This document shows positions 1 through 13,976 of a stretch of 64,000 nucleotides of DNA, one piece after another; within the stretch, counting starts at the first letter, position 1; each line of letters begins with the position of its first letter. This DNA is from Drosophila pseudoobscura. Its lineage: Eukaryota; Arthropoda; Insecta; Diptera; Drosophilidae. A model generated the notes under the pieces. That model ran no database searches. It saw nothing but the letters and a program-made list of their open reading frames with translations, and was not told the DNA's origin. Location: assembly GCF_009870125.1 (NCBI RefSeq), contig NC_046683.1:45523869-45587868 (forward strand), given 5' to 3'. The position numbers and the translations under genes were made by a program.

Positions 1-3000
1 TCATGAATCCCCCCAAGTGAAACATATCCACAGATACGAAACTCGAGTTCGAAAGTACGATTTGAAATCTTTTTAATGGTGGGTGGGACGGGATGGTATG
101 GGATGTGGCTTGTGACTAACGATAGGTCCCAAACGTCTCTATTTGGAGACCAGTGGTCCAGTGGTACCACTCCATTTTCAGTTAACACTTCTTTCCGAGA
201 CATTTTGACGTCAGAAGCGTCGTTCTGTGACGTCACTTTTGTTTGATAAATCGGTGCCAGACCAAAAGATGGCCTAATTGAGCGCTAATTTATGTTCGAT
301 TACTTACAAATATTTGATCTTCCCATTGAGCAACTCTTTGATAAACATTTTCACACCTTTTTCGCGGTATATGGTCGTTAAGCCCCATGGATAATTGTAG
401 ACCCGCAACAAAACAACAATTTTCGCTGACTTTGTGGAACATATATAAAGCGATATCTTTGGTATTGTACGAAAACGAGTACGAGTACGAGTGCAGTGCC
501 CAATCAATCGATTTATGAGTCCTACATTGTCCAATATTTGTTTACCCGCTTTAATTTATGATCGCATCGCTCAACTGGGGACTGAATTTTACGATTTCCT
601 TTCCCGTGCCGTGGAAAACATTTGAATGCCTAGGAATTTTCTCCCATTTGAATAGTTCTTCTACTGTCGTTTGAAGCATACATACTTCCAGAAATATTTA
701 TTTACGCACTTTGCAATTCCTTTTTATGACCCACAATTAGCAAAGAGGATTATAAATATTTTTTTGCCAATTTTATTTCGTGGTAGGTCTTCTAGTAGAT
801 CGCATCAGCTGGAGATTTATAACGCCTCCCAGACGGTCCATAAAAATTAGCCAAAATTTGTATAATCGCCAGAATTTTTGGGAACATAATCGTGGACATT
901 ATCTTTCTCTGGAGGCCAGACACATTTGGAGAGGAGATTAATCGCCCGAGAATTCTTGACGTAGTAGAAAACACTCGTAAAGCCGAGAAGAGGCACTCCA
1001 TGTGTCGGCCTAGTGCAAAGTCGGCCTGCGGGGCCATATAATTTCATACGTCTCCGTATATCTGATGCAATTAAAGTAGGCCCTCATCCATTTGGCAAGA
1101 CCCCTCGAGATAAGAGCTGCTAATAGCTGCACTCTCCATGGCTCGAATGAGCGATTCCCATGTTGTGTTTCCCCCTGATAGCCAGAGAGACGGAGAGCTA
1201 GAGATAGGCAGAGAGACTATGAATATCGCCCCAGTTTGCTTCACATTATCTTCATGAAATGGAATGGCTGGCACGGCACGGGGAGCGTTATCTGGCCGGT
1301 AGGATGTCGACGTCTATGTTGACACGGAGAATGTACAAATGAAGAGACATTGAATTGTCGCCATTGATAAGTGAAGAGTGGAGTGTCTTCTGTTGTTGTA
1401 CGTCCACCTTTCTAATGCCATCTTTTCCGGGCTGTTAGCAGCCATTTCTGTATATTGGCCAAATTGGGACCAATTGATAGGATTCTGCCCATTCACCCAT
1501 CCATAATTACGGAGATTACTTTTGTACCCCCTTTTTTCCCCAGCGACTTCTCTCATTATTACACTCCGAGAGTCACTGAACCCGCTGGAGAATCCTAAAT
1601 GTTATATGCACAATGCACAGTAGCCGCATTATACTCGAGTATGAATGGTTATTTTTGCGCTGTTTTGCTCGTTTGTTTCGAAAAGTTTCAATTTGACTGG
1701 AGTAGAACATTGTGCCGTACTTCATAATATTAACAATTTTTATTAGCTGGTTGTCAGGTGAGGATTGGATTGTCGGTGGGCTGCCGCTGCCGCTGCGGCT
1801 GCGTCTGGGGGTTGGTTGGAGTTTGGGGATGGGAGATGGGTGCCACAACAATGGGCTGTATTTTAATGCGGCTTGTTGAGTGCTCAGTGTGGCTTGCAAA
1901 TTGTTTGTGACTTTGAAGCGCGCCGCATGCGGCTGCATTTTTTATTCGACTGGTTTGGTGGGGAACTTTTCTTGACTTGACATTCGCAAAAGGCAGTCGC
2001 CAGCAAGGCAGTTACTCAGCCGGGCTAATTATGGTGATGGAAATCTGTGTGGGGGCGCTCTCAAAACCAACTCAAATGGAATACCGAGAGTCGGGGATGC
2101 TCACTGCTGACTTCTGACTGCTGCCTCTGGCCACATAATGCTCTCTGGTTCAATTGCAATCCGGATAATCGTTTAAGAATGTTTGAAGAATGTTGCATCT
2201 CTACTTTCACAATCAAAATCAGCTATTACAATGTAAAAGCCCTCTCAGATACCGTTTGGAGTGCACACATTTTCAATTGGAAATGTTTGGCTCATGACTC
2301 GTGCTCGTAATTCTCAGAAATAATATATACCTACATACTTATGTACATATATGTATATGACTTGTAGTCTGTTGATAGAGATTTCTGTATTGGCCGAAAC
2401 GCAACGAAATCTCCACCTAAACCCTGACAAGATTATTTTATCGGTCAAGTTAATCAGTTTCTGTTTCTGCTACTGCTATTGTGGTTTCTGTGTTTGTGCA
2501 ATCCCCAGTTGCTATGTGGCGTGGCCTGTTCCTTTCAAGTTATCATTGGGCCATATTCGAAGAGTGTTAGTGTTTTGCGGCAAGTAAGTGATAGCAAGTA
2601 CTTTGAGAGGGTGGCTGTATGAATCCGGAATGCAATGCCGGAAGGCAACCCGGTTTTAAGCTTAGGCCAAATAAATGATCGTTATTCGATTCGAATAGAT
2701 CAGCATTTAATGGAGCTCCACTTCTATTTTGAAGTCGTTAATGATGTTGCGGTGGGTGACCTTCCAGTCCATAGACAAACACTCCAAAAATACAAAAAAC
2801 AAAACAAAGCACTACAGACGTACAATAAATATCACTAACACATACATATGTTGGTGTACATCTCTCTTTAAACCAAAAAAAAAAAAACACAAAAAATGAC
2901 TTTAAAATGATGTCATTTATGAAAAAAATGCGTGGAATACAAAATCAAAAGGAAAGTCCGAGCCGTAATATAAAAACAATAAAGAAGAACCGAAATTGTG

Positions 3001-6000
3001 GATAAAAAATTTAAAAAAAAGGCAAGAAGAACCCGCCGAAAGTATGTACATATGTATAAACTCTCTGAAACCGGAATTACCGTGGTGTAGGTAGTGCCCT
3101 CCGTTGCAGATTCGTTTCGGGCTATATTATATGGAAAGATTACAGAGAAAATCACTGAAACGACAGTCACGCGACGACACTTTAATCGAAGTATTATCCG
3201 TATATCATTCGCGCCTTATTTTATACTTAAAATCGAAACAGATCGAAGCAACGCAAAGGCACGAAAAAAACATTAATTTATCAAACACGTACTGCTCTCC
3301 CGGCGCGCACCGCTCTGCAATCTGTATTACGCTAAACAAACAGCAATTAAGATCTGGAACCGCAGAGAGTTAGCGCGGGCGAAGGAGCAGGTGAAAGGAA
3401 ATCCAATAACCAGACGAGAGAAGAGGAGGGAGAGTGCGCTGATGATGAGATGGTGTACGACGTGTGCCAGAGCGGAATGGAAATAGATCTGTTTACAGTT
3501 ATTGATTCGTAGTGATGGCATTGCATCGCTGAAGGTGTATTAACCCTAGAACAGTAGGAGATTAGATTCATTAATTAGACAAACACCGATATGATCGAGA
3601 GATCATAAACATCATATGATACACATGTTTGCTGGTTGAGCTAGGAGCAACTCAACATCATTTTGTCACCAGTAGTGCCTCAGCTCTACGAGTGATAGCC
3701 AGGAGATGTGTCTAGACTCTAGAGACGGCTACGATCATCAGGGAACAGATCGGATCAGATCAGATCTGGAATATATATGTTAAGACTTTCAAATTCCCCA
3801 ATGTTCCACTCTTTCTCCACCTTTATCATGCAACTTAATTATGCAAGTGCGTGAGTTTTCCAAACGATCAAATTATAGACACAACAGCCCACACCTGGTC
3901 GGTGGGGCTCACCCGGGCAGTGGGCGGTTTTTCCCCCGGGTGCGGCCACGCTTCATGGAAAATGGGCTAAGGCTATCACGGCCCGATGTAAGCTGCAATT
4001 AAACTGCAGCCACTAACTTTAGTACATACACCTTTAGTACAGTATATAGAGACGGGGCCTAGGTCCCTCAAGCCGTCCGCGGATTTGCATTCGCCGCATT
4101 TCAAATTAGCAATTCAACATTTATAATTAAAAAGTTGTGCAAACATTGTGAAGCATTTATTGCATAATTGCATTCGGAGGTAAGCCAAACAAAAAAATCA
4201 AGGAAAAACTCCATTTACCGACATTAATCGCCTTTTTTCTTTTCTTTTTTTTTTGTTAATTCCTTGTCATTTTTTTGTATGATTTTGCTGTACGTTGGGA
4301 GCAGGGTGGGTGGGTGGTATGAATGGATAGACGAATGAATGGATGGATGGATGAGTGGGTGGGTGGCGGCGGGGAAATAGGATTATCAATTTCATTTCAA
4401 TTGGCCGGAAGCTATTTTCCGTCTGTTGATGATGTGTTTTTGTGCTGTTTTGAGAAATGAAAGCGGAATTCTTGTTTGTGGCTTTTCATAGATTGTTAAT
4501 AATTCAGAAGAAAAAAAATGTGCTGCACAAAGCAAAAAAAAAAAAAATCAACTAGAATGATTAATATCTATTTGTGGGTAAATTAATGTAATGTATTTAT
4601 AAACAACCCCAAGCAGGGCTCTGTTGTCGGGTGTTGCGATAATAATTAAATTATGTTCCGATATAAGAATCGATTTCTCATTTGCGCTGAAAACTTGCTA
4701 ATTGGATTGCCCCTTTATTCAATTAATTTATTCATTTAGCAATATTTAAAATTAAACCCAGACACCAGAAATGGGCTCGACATCATATGGGGCTGGGGCT
4801 GAGGCTGGGGATGGGGCTGCGGCTGGGGCTGGGGCTGGGGCTGGGGCCAATCCCAATCCCAGTCCCAATCCCATCCAGAAAGCGAAACTGCTAATGGAAC
4901 TCTTACATAACTTCCGTTTTATACGTCAAGTATTCGATTGCCTTTGCCTCTGAGGTGCCAACCCTACCCCACCGATTGGATTTCCAGTGGGTAATAATTA
5001 TTCATCTCTTGAATTCGTGAATTAGTAGCTTTTGAAGTCAATTTGCCAGACATCATATTTTAATCAGTGTTTGCAAATTGCAAAAGTATTTATATTAATA
5101 TTCACAACAATTTCCCCAACAACTTCTAAACAATGCAAATAACTTTGCCCCAGGGAAAATACCAATCCAATCCAAACCAATCGATGTGGGGGATGTGTCT
5201 ACGAGGGTTTCGTATCGTACTATATTCTGGGCTGCGGGCTCCGGGCTCGGGACTCCGGACTCCGGGGATCCAACCCTTTTGCTACCGAACATGCCGCAAC
5301 AAATTACTTAACAAGTGATTAGCCGCAGAAAAGTTTCCAGCATCAAAGTCTGCCACGACGGCCGCCCCACCTCCGCTGCCACCCCTTGGCTTTTCCGCCT
5401 TTCCTTTCGGCCGACAAGCCATGCAAATTAGAGAACACACTTTCGGGCTATTTCTGCATAAATTATTATTACGACCAAATTTCGGTTAGTTTTCCCCGGG
5501 CAGCGTTTCATGAACACCTCGCCTCCTTCTGTGCAAAATATTTTCCTATGCAATTTTCCAAATGATGCTGATGGGGGAGACCTGAAGCGGCCACGAATTT
5601 CTTGGTGCTTCAATTAAGCCCGGCCCTAACACAATTTGCTTTTAATTGTCGTTAATTGTACCAGCCATTGACAAAAACGAGTGATATTTTATTTATTTTC
5701 TTTTCATCTGATTCATTCCACTTTCACACACAATTATCACCCAGCGATTTGTGATTTCTCGCCTTTTTTATTTATTTATTTTTTTTTTTTTCGTTTGGCG
5801 CTCCAATGCGGAAACGTCTTTATTCCGCGAATACTCGTATGTGTGGAAATGAGTGGTGTATGCAGGTATGCTACTGGGATAGTCAGTAATTAACTAGACA
5901 GACTAGACCAGACTGTCTGCCAGTCGTTTAACTGCGATTTGCGTTTTTAATCAGCTTCAATGAACGACTATTACACCAAACGAACTGGGGAGGACACAAC

Positions 6001-6700
6001 ACATGAGCGACATTTATCCAAGGGCCATGATCTATGTATATTCCGAATGTACATACAAATGTACAATAATCATAAGAACTACAGGATCTAAACAGAATTA
6101 CTTAGAACGTTAAGTCTTTCAAAAAAAACTCCATCGCCGAATGCTATAGTTGGAACCTTTATTCCAGAGTCCACTCGAAACTCTTCATTCGGAGAAGTAT
6201 TCAACCTGTAATAAAATGATCAATGGTGTTGGCGGTTTGGCGGTTTGGCTGAGCTCAAACCAGTTAAATACTAGTTTAAAGCAGCCCCATAATTCTTTAT
6301 GGGGCCATAGAGTACGCGTAAATTATCTCTGCTACGACTCCAAAACAAACTCGGAACTCTCTGGGGGTCGGCGATCGGGGGATCGGGGGATCAGGGGCTC
6401 AGGGCTCGCTCTTGACTCTTCACACACCAACGCGTCTGTTATTATTATTACTCGTACCTTATTCAACGTCAGACAACAAACAGATCACAGAGAACACCTG
6501 TGGAAGCCGTGAAGCTTTGGGATCGAATCAAACGAAAACAAAATTTAAAAAAAACACAACCCAACCGAATGCTTCGAGCGCTGGCGATGAACTCAAGCGG
6601 GCTCTAGACAAAAGTCCGCCCGGCTGGCACAGTGAATCGCCAGCAAACAAGCAAAAAATTAACTATGAATGTTAATGGGCACAGCCATATAGATTCTGCG
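1..6700. other. gene-free AT-rich region
   Basis: No reading frame here looks like a conserved protein; all are short and of low complexity or biased composition. Visible content is homopolymer A/T runs, a GGAT-type repeat near 4321-4365, a GGGGCT hexamer tract near 4789-4848 and many ATACATA-type stretches. It could be intergenic DNA or part of a long intron or UTR of a gene outside the window. I see no tRNA, transposon end or splice-supported exon that I would defend. Confidence 0.6.
4789..4848. repeat. GGGGCT hexanucleotide microsatellite
   Basis: About ten imperfect copies of a GGGGCT unit with GA and AT substitutions, followed by AATCCC-type hexamers. An open frame of Gly/Ala codons runs through it, but this follows from the repeat and is not evidence of a gene. 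It is one of many hexamer tracts in this window. Confidence 0.85.
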
Positions 6701-6867
6701 TTCACCTTCACAATTATTAGCCATACCAAAACAGCAAATTTATAATGATGCAAAACACGAACATGAATTGAACTGTATCGGTGTGTATTCGCCCTATGCT
6801 ACGATGGAGTTTTAGTAACTATTTACAGTGCAGATGGCCAGATTTGCGGTAGTGTAGTTATATGTAG

Positions 6868-8315
6868 TTATATGCTAAACTGTCCACGTTGCTTGGACGT
6901 TCCTGGGTGCAAATCGTGCGCCTGCGCCTGGTGGTGAGAGTCCGAGACGGACTTGGAGCTCTGCTGATAGACCAGGCCATCGACGCCTGGTATGGTGTTG
7001 CAGCCCACACAGGCGTGCAGGGTGTCGTGAATGAAGATATCACAATCGAGGCAGAAGAACTGCTTGCAGAAGCCGCACTTGAAAACAGTCTTGTCTGCGA
7101 CTGGGACGAAGAGTTTCATGCAAGCGTAGCATTCCGTGGTCCCGGTGCCGGTCCCACCACGGTCCGAGGAGGCTTTCGGCAAAGAATCGAACGGAATTTC
7201 CTCGAAGTTGGGAACAGGGAACAGATGATGGTACGAGCGGGCAAGATGTGGAGCCGAGACTAGCGTAAGACCACACGACTGACACTCCACGGGCAGTTCG
7301 CAGTACTTGCTATTGCATTGTGGACAGTGGTGTCCGGTGGTGCAGAGCTCGCTGGGCTCCTCCAGATTCTCTATGTGGCACATGCACATCGAGAGCGGTG
7401 CATCCTTGCCCTCCACCTCGTTCTTGGTGTGCGGAAAGCCCATACGGATGAGGGAATTGTGCTGAGTCTTGGCCGCAGGCGGCGGATCCACCTGGGACAT
7501 GAGTTGATCCCTAAAATGAGCATCGTCCAGGACAGCGCCGAATGTGCCCCTAGTCTGTTGGGTGAGGTAGCGGGCAATATGAATCTCTGCCGACAATGAG
7601 ATTACCGAACAGCGTATACCCTCCTTCTTCAGCTCATCGATAGTTAGATTAATGTCCACGGGATCGCAGGTGGTGAGGGAGCCCATCACGATGACAATCT
7701 CCCGCGAAGCATGCGATGGAACAACTTTGAGGGTTTTCAATGCCAAATCCAAGCCGTTCTGCAGCGATGGCTCGCTGGTCAAAGGCACATTTGCTAGGCT
7801 GAGAAAACCAATGGATTATTCCGATGGCAGTCATTCAGGACTCTCACTTACCCTTCCAATGCCTTGAGATGCACACGCGAGGTGCCGGTCAATTCGGTTA
7901 TTTTCTCAGCACGCTTCGCCTTTAGAGCAATAATGCCCATCTGGCTAATAGGATTCTGGTCAAAGAACTCTTCGATGAACTGATCGAGCAGCTTGATGGT
8001 GCAGCGTAGGCGCGTGGGCTTCAGATCAGGCACGCTCATTGACTCGGAGCAGTCGAGTATGATGAATAGATGTCGCATCATTCCCAGACGATTCTGTTTC
8101 GTCTTTTGCGCCTGCCGCTGACGCTTGGCCTTCTGGATAATATCCGCGATTGCCCCATCCAGCAGCCCATCCTCGTCGTCCTTGATGGCTTCCCTGAGAA
8201 GTTGCTCCACATTGAGTTGAGATGATTTCTAATATATTACGCAATATTACCATGTCTTCTCATATCCCGTCTCCCAGCGGTACTCCTTCTGATCGTCGCG
8301 GTCGTCATCAGCCAT
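6868..8315 (-). CDS. Ssl1: TFIIH core subunit Ssl1/p44 (GTF2H2)
   Basis: Three coding exons on the minus strand: 8315-8251, 8193-7852 and 7798-6868, giving 445 aa. The start is MADDDRDDQKEYRW; exon 1 ends in the family motif YEKTW and joins directly to EAIKDDEDG, matching the human p44 start. The ATG at 8210 lies inside the 57-bp first intron and is not the start. A von Willebrand A domain covers about residues 55-240 (RLGMMRHLFIILDCSESM, FFDQNPISQMGII). A Cys4 finger lies near 294-311 (CPQCNSKYC, CQSCG) and a RING-like C-terminal finger near 359-402. In TFIIH, p44 binds and stimulates the XPD helicase in transcription initiation and nucleotide excision repair. About 40 tail residues look fly-specific. 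It is divergent from Chro. Confidence 0.95.
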
Positions 8316-9708
8316 GATATTTTATTTAGCTAAATAGAAAACAATTAAATAAAACAAATATCAGCGAAATTCACCGGCAACTGTGAAAGTGTGTACACAC
8401 CAAGGCAGCGGCAAAACACAACGTCGAGGGTTGTCAAATCATGCCATGGCGAAATATTTTGCCTATCCAAATCAGTTGTTAAATTATTTACATAACTCTT
8501 ATTTTATAAACAACATACAAAAAATATGAACTGGGTTTAATTGTAATGTTTTCTACAATTTAATTTAAATTTCTTGAAAAACATCAGGGTGCACGAAGTT
8601 ACCATATCAGTCAATGAACTCAACACGACACGCGATTGGCTTAGCAAGTGCTAATTTATGTGTACGAACTGAAGGTCCACTACACTCTTGGTTAGGCATT
8701 TGAGACTGATGTATAATTGTGAAACCACAGAAGAAAGTGAGCACGTGTAGAAGTTTCGTGGCAGTTGAGCAAAAAATTTGTTAAAATTAATACATTTAAT
8801 ATATTCGACAATCCCAGACATAATTAATATATAGGTTATTCGGCATATATCCAAAAAAGAGCTCATACAAAAGTCACCCTAGCCGCAGTCTAACCACCGC
8901 TGGTCTGCGTTTCAGGCAAATAGACACCGTTTTGCTTTTGGCATTCAGAGTTTCGCGCGGGCAGTTGAAAGCAGAACAGCGCTGCGCGTGTTGAAATTTG
9001 GAGAAAACAGTTGGAGTTATATTAACATTCAAAAAACAATATAAACTTTAGTTTCCAGATCGATTTGGTTTATGAAGGTGTGTAAATAATGCAGTGTAAA
9101 AGTGGGTCCATTATTATTGATTTGACGCAAAAATTTGTGAAATGGCAAGCATTACTGCTGGCGAGCAATTTGAGCGGGAATCAGTATACATATCAAAAAG
9201 TGAAAATTAAATGAACTAAATGAAGCAAATAGCCAATTGTAATCTTTTCCTGGTAGCGGTTGGAGTCAACTACTATTAAACATGTTAAATAGGTTGTAAA
9301 AACGGAGCAATTTAAAATGGCATAAATGATTTTTTTTTAATATAAACAATTTGATATGCCCAATCTGGTCTACCCTCGTTCCCCAGTGTGTTTCTTTTTT
9401 TTCTGTGTGCTGTGTGCCCGGTTCGCTGCATTGTATTGCATTTTTTGTGTATTTTGGCTCGCTGTAACCAAGGCGCCGCACCGCGCCGCGCCGCTGCATT
9501 AGAGAAACCCACCATTCTGGGCACACACCGAAGACATTCGGGGTTGCCACCCATGCAAACGAAAACACACCACAGCACTGTACTTTTTCTTCCCCCTGTT
9601 AGCTGTTCCGTTTTTAAAAGCAAGCAAACAACAACTAAATAAATTTGCTCTTTTATTTTGATTATTTAAATGAATTCGACAGAACCGTAGGCTTTGGTGT
9701 TGTCTATA
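8316..9708. other. divergent Ssl1/Chro upstream region
   Basis: About 1.4 kb between two divergent start codons. It should hold both promoters, the short Ssl1 5' UTR and the Chro 5' UTR. A donor-like GAAG/gtgtgt near 9078 and an acceptor-like TTCGACAG ending near 9681 would allow a 5' UTR intron for Chro. I found no TATA box or TATCGATA element in a convincing position. The C-rich/G-rich stretch 9470-9540 has open frames on both strands that do not look like proteins. Confidence 0.45.
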
Positions 9709-12700
9709 ATGTTGGCACAGGAGATAGCTCCGACGGAAATTGGAAAGCACGCAAACATTATCGGAGGTGAGTGGAAGAAAAAAAAATGGCAGAAAAATAG
9801 CAAGCAATTTAAGTAACTCGTTTTGTTTTCACTTCTCAGCTGCCCAGGAGGATCTGGCAAATATGGATGTTCTCGTATGTGGACGGTGCCTGAAGGCCTA
9901 CAACTTTGTCGAGGAGTTTCAGTCGCACAAGGAAGATGCCTGCGAGAAGGAGAATGCAAACCTTAAGGACTCGCTGGACACCAAGCCTTCAATCTGGGCA
10001 TTTTCGCTGTGGAAGGCCACACAGTTGCATGCCCGCAAGGAATCGAGTGCTAGCAATTCATGGGCCATGTACCAGCATTGGGTGAGGCTCGAGGAGAGCG
10101 TGAGGGAGCCATGGATTGTGGCTGGCAAGACAATACAGTCTTTTGGCAAGATTGCACATGGACAGCTGCAGGATATGCCAGTGCGCATCACCAAAACGGT
10201 TGTGAATCCCAACAACAATAATAACACTTCGAACAGCAATAACAACGCAAGCGCATCCCCAACCAGAAGTAAGTATAAATTTCATAGAAACGGAATTACT
10301 ATTAAATCAGTGTCCGTATCCGTATACAAAAATAAAGCATATTCAAGCTTAGTCTCGTGGTTGATTCAATGCTGATACCCAGCAACATTCTTTCAATGTG
10401 TGACTAGAATCGAGATCGTCTATAAACTGTACTTCTTTTCAGAATCGACTGCTAATAAGCTGCCAGCCTTGTCCAACCAACTGAAAGACATTGAGAACGA
10501 ACGGCCCGTATCCAAGCCAGGAACCCCAACGCTGCCACCAACAACAACATCCACTGCCTCGAGTGGTGGTGCTGTCAAACCGAACAATCGAATAGCCACC
10601 CGTTGTGATTCCAAGACCGAACAGCGCACTGAAGAGGCTGTGGAAAAGATTGTCGCTAAACGCTTCAATCCGAGACGCAAGACACACGAGTATTTGGTTA
10701 AATGGGTGGACCGTTCGCACAATGGCAACACCTGGGAGGTGATGGCCAATCTCGAGAGTGTGCCCTTTTTCCTACAAATGTTTGAGAAGCAGCTGGCGCG
10801 TCAGAAACTGACCAGAGAGAAGGGACTGGATGCCTTGAAGCGTCTGCAGCATCCAGTGCCCTCATCGAAAACCGATTCTCCAGCTCCACTCAGTCCAGCC
10901 ACGCCTCAAGCACAAGTATCGCCGAGCTCTCGGCCATCGCGCACTTCGAAAACCAAAGCCATGGATGCGTTCAAGCAATGGGTAACCGATACTGCTGTTG
11001 GCGACGGTTCTTCATCGCCCTCCTCGGGCAACGACGATGAATCCGCCAACGAGCAGGAATGGGCCGCCGCCACGTCGGGTCCCACCAAACGCAAGCTCAA
11101 TCAAACTGATTCCAGTATTGAGGAGACCGCAGTGAATGACTCGGTGGAACTGGAGGATCTCGAGGAGGATCTGCCCATACACACTGTGAAGCGTTTAAAA
11201 AACGGCGGTAGCTCCGTGCAGCAAAGCAAATCGCGTGTCCATTCGGCTGATAGACAGGCTGCGTCCAGAATTAATGGAAACTCTGCTGCCTCCGGAGCGG
11301 ACAGTATCAAAATGGGAGAGATCATCTACACGGACGACACCACCAGCTCTGGAATGTTTCGTAAACCGGAAATGCCAAACACCCTGCTTTTGGTAAATAA
11401 ATGATGAGATCATCTGTAAAAAACGATAATTCATCTTGAAATCCGTTTCAGAAAAATAATAAAGTCGAGTGTCCTGTACGCTATCTGTCCCGTTCGGAGA
11501 TAGCCAGCAATAATACAGGGGTCTTCCGCGTTGAGCACTCGGAGCCGACAGCCCCCGTCACAGCAGTGGCAGCCGCCGTTGCCGCTCAAAAGACCAGCAC
11601 CAGTAGCGCCTCAGCCACGACAGTGGGAGGAGGGGGCATAGCCAAACGTTTGAGCGTAGCCCGCCCTTCACACTCCAATTCCAGTTCGCCTGTGACTGTA
11701 AGCCAGCGTCAGCAGGTGATACGTCCCCCTGGTCAGGGCGGTCCGATATCATCGTCGGTGCAACGTCGTCCTTTGGCAGGCACGCCGCAGGCTCGCGCAC
11801 AGCAGCCACCGACGAGGGCACATCCTGGCGGCCGGCCCCTGGCACGCGCTGGTCCCGGTACGCCCCAGCAACGGCATCAAGCGTCGCCAGGAGCCGGCAC
11901 CAAAGTGGTGACGCCAGAGCAGAAGATCCTGCAGCTGTCCAAGTCTGGGGACTTGAAGGTAACTCGCAAGGTGGTGACCAGGGAGGAAATATTAGCCCAA
12001 CGCCAGGCCCAGGCTCGCCAGCAACGCCAGCAGCAATCCCAATCGCAGCTACAAAAGGTGCTGGCACCAGGGCAAAGGCAAAGAATAGCGCCCAAGCCAA
12101 CGCCACAGCCCACACCGCTCCAGTTGGAGCTGGAGGAGGATATGCACCAGCAACAGGTCCAGCTGTGCCCAATCACTGGCAAGCTGATTGGGGGGGAAGA
12201 GTCGCAGCTGCAGGTCGAGCATGAGCAAATGCAGGAGGAACAGCGCGAACAGCTGGAGGCAGCGCATGCGCTTTTGGGCAGCGATCAGCAGGTGCTGACC
12301 AACGAAGACGGCTCTGCTCTTCTGGTAAGAGGTGAAGATGGCACCGTCTACCAGGTGGCTGGCAAGAATGCCGAGGGCCAGACCATACTGGTTACCCAGG
12401 GACCGGATGGCGAGCAACAGTTCGCGTATGTGGCCGCCGCTGAAGGCGACGATCAGGATGTCCTTTCGCTAGACCATGCCGTGGCTGAGGCTGTCCAAGC
12501 TGGGGAACAATCCGCTGCAGCAGCAACATCCGATGGCGAGCAAATTCTCGTCTCCATGACCGAGGAGGAGCTGGCCCAGCATCAGGCAGCCGCACTGCAG
12601 CAGGAGAGTTCTGGCACCGGCACGGGAACACCGGTCACTGCACAAATTCACATCACGACCTCTGACAGCGATGGCACCGAGTCCCAAATCCCGGCCGAGG

Positions 12701-12903
12701 TGGTGCGAGCGGATCTGCCCTCACCAGGTAATACAAATAACAATAATCTTCCATCTTCTGTGCATTAATCTCCCCTTTCTCTCCTTTCTTTGCACTTTTT
12801 CTCAGGGGGCACTCGTCGCGTCGTTTTGATGATACAGGATGGCACTTTTATGATGACTGAGATGAACGAGGAGCAATTCAAGACCCTCAACATCCCGACG
12901 TAA
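9709..12903 (+). CDS. Chro: Chromator/Chriz chromodomain protein
   Basis: Five coding exons, all with GT-AG borders and matching phases: 9709-9766, 9840-10268, 10443-11392, 11452-12727 and 12806-12903, giving 936 aa (the D. melanogaster protein is close to 926 aa). The N-terminus carries a possible C2HC finger (Cys33, Cys36, His49, Cys54). A chromodomain lies at about residues 224-280 (EKIVAKRF, HEYLVKWV, NTWEV), with the aromatic residues expected of the fold. The rest is low-complexity: Ser/Pro/Thr-rich, then a long Gln- and Glu-rich region, ending in VVLMIQDGTFMMTEMNEEQF. Chromator acts at interbands of polytene chromosomes, with JIL-1 and Z4, and in the spindle matrix. Identification rests on the chromodomain position, the length and the neighbouring Ssl1. 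Another chromodomain protein is the main alternative. Confidence 0.86.
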
Positions 12904-13976
12904 AAACATGTTAATAGTCTCTTAACCTAGCACTAGGCGTAGCCCCTAAGCCAGATATACATACTACATATATATATAGAATGAGAGCACTGGTCGCCGT
13001 AGAACATGCGCGGCTTCGTTTAGGATAGGACATTCCCGAGAATACATTTTGGGGACATCCATTTCCATCTGACTAAAGTACACTTTGGTTTTTCCCTTAT
13101 TCTTATATATATATATAATTTTTTTTTTTTTTTTTGCAAGTTTTTTTCGTCTTCACTAATCTGATTGTTTTCCCGACAGTTTTTAGTGGAGTGGAGGAGA
13201 AACCATTTGGGGATTAGCCAAAAGAATAATTAAGTCAGAAGCTAAGATGAACGGCAAAAATAATAAAAAAAAAAAAACAAATCACATGCAGCTAGATAAT
13301 AGTTGATCATTCAATTGCGGGGCGACTTATTAAGTAAGCGAAAAGAAGGGATCCAAGCGAAGAGGAATTATTTTATGTTATTGAACCAGAATCAGAAACA
13401 GAACCAGACCCAGAGCTAGGCCTAGGACACGGCATTTTCTTTACCATAACCCATACAACACACACACTAATTATTTAGTAATTAATTAATTGAGTTAAGT
13501 ACGTATATATAAATATATATAAATGTGTAATCGGCGACAGAAAGAGAGAAGAGAGAGAGAGAGAGAGATAGAGGGAGAGGGATAGAAAGGAAAAGAAAGA
13601 GAGAGATAGAGATAGAGATGGAGAGAGAGATGAAAAATGCATCGTTTGCATTTAAACAGCAAATACTCGTCTTAAGAAATGCTAAAATAATATCTAGACT
13701 ATAATTAACATTACGATAGATGTGAATTGTAACTTCTACAAATAATTTTAATATTTAGAACTCTAAAAAGATATCATTGTGTGTGGTTTTTTCATTTATT
13801 ATGAAATTTGTGTCCATTCTTCAGGGAGCTAAGTGAAAGAAATCTCTCGGCTACCGGCTATCGGCCATCGGCCAATGTTCCCCGAAAAGGAACCTCGCCT
13901 CGAAACAAATGCAAGCAAAAATATGTAAAGAACTGCAATTCAATTAAATAAAACCCGAGATAACTTGAATAATCGT
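12904..13976. other. convergent Chro/Nsun6 3' region
   Basis: AT-rich 3' UTR-type DNA between convergent genes. On the plus strand an AATAAA lies near 13945; on the minus strand an AATAAA complement lies near 13792, so the transcripts probably overlap. It contains TATATA runs (12968-12980, 13107-13118) and the GA tract listed separately. Confidence 0.6.
13549..13640. repeat. GA-rich purine tract in Chro 3' region
   Basis: About 90 bp almost entirely of GAGA and GATAGA repeats on the plus strand. GA repeats bind GAGA factor and CLAMP in flies, and MSL recognition elements on dosage-compensated chromosomes are GA-rich. Only the repeat itself is seen; any such role is inference. Confidence 0.85.

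Noticed and set aside
7848-8210. ATG at 8,210 as Ssl1 start (MEQLL)
   Set aside because: It lies in the 57-bp first intron; splicing from MADDDRDD to EAIKDDEDG restores the conserved p44 N-terminus.
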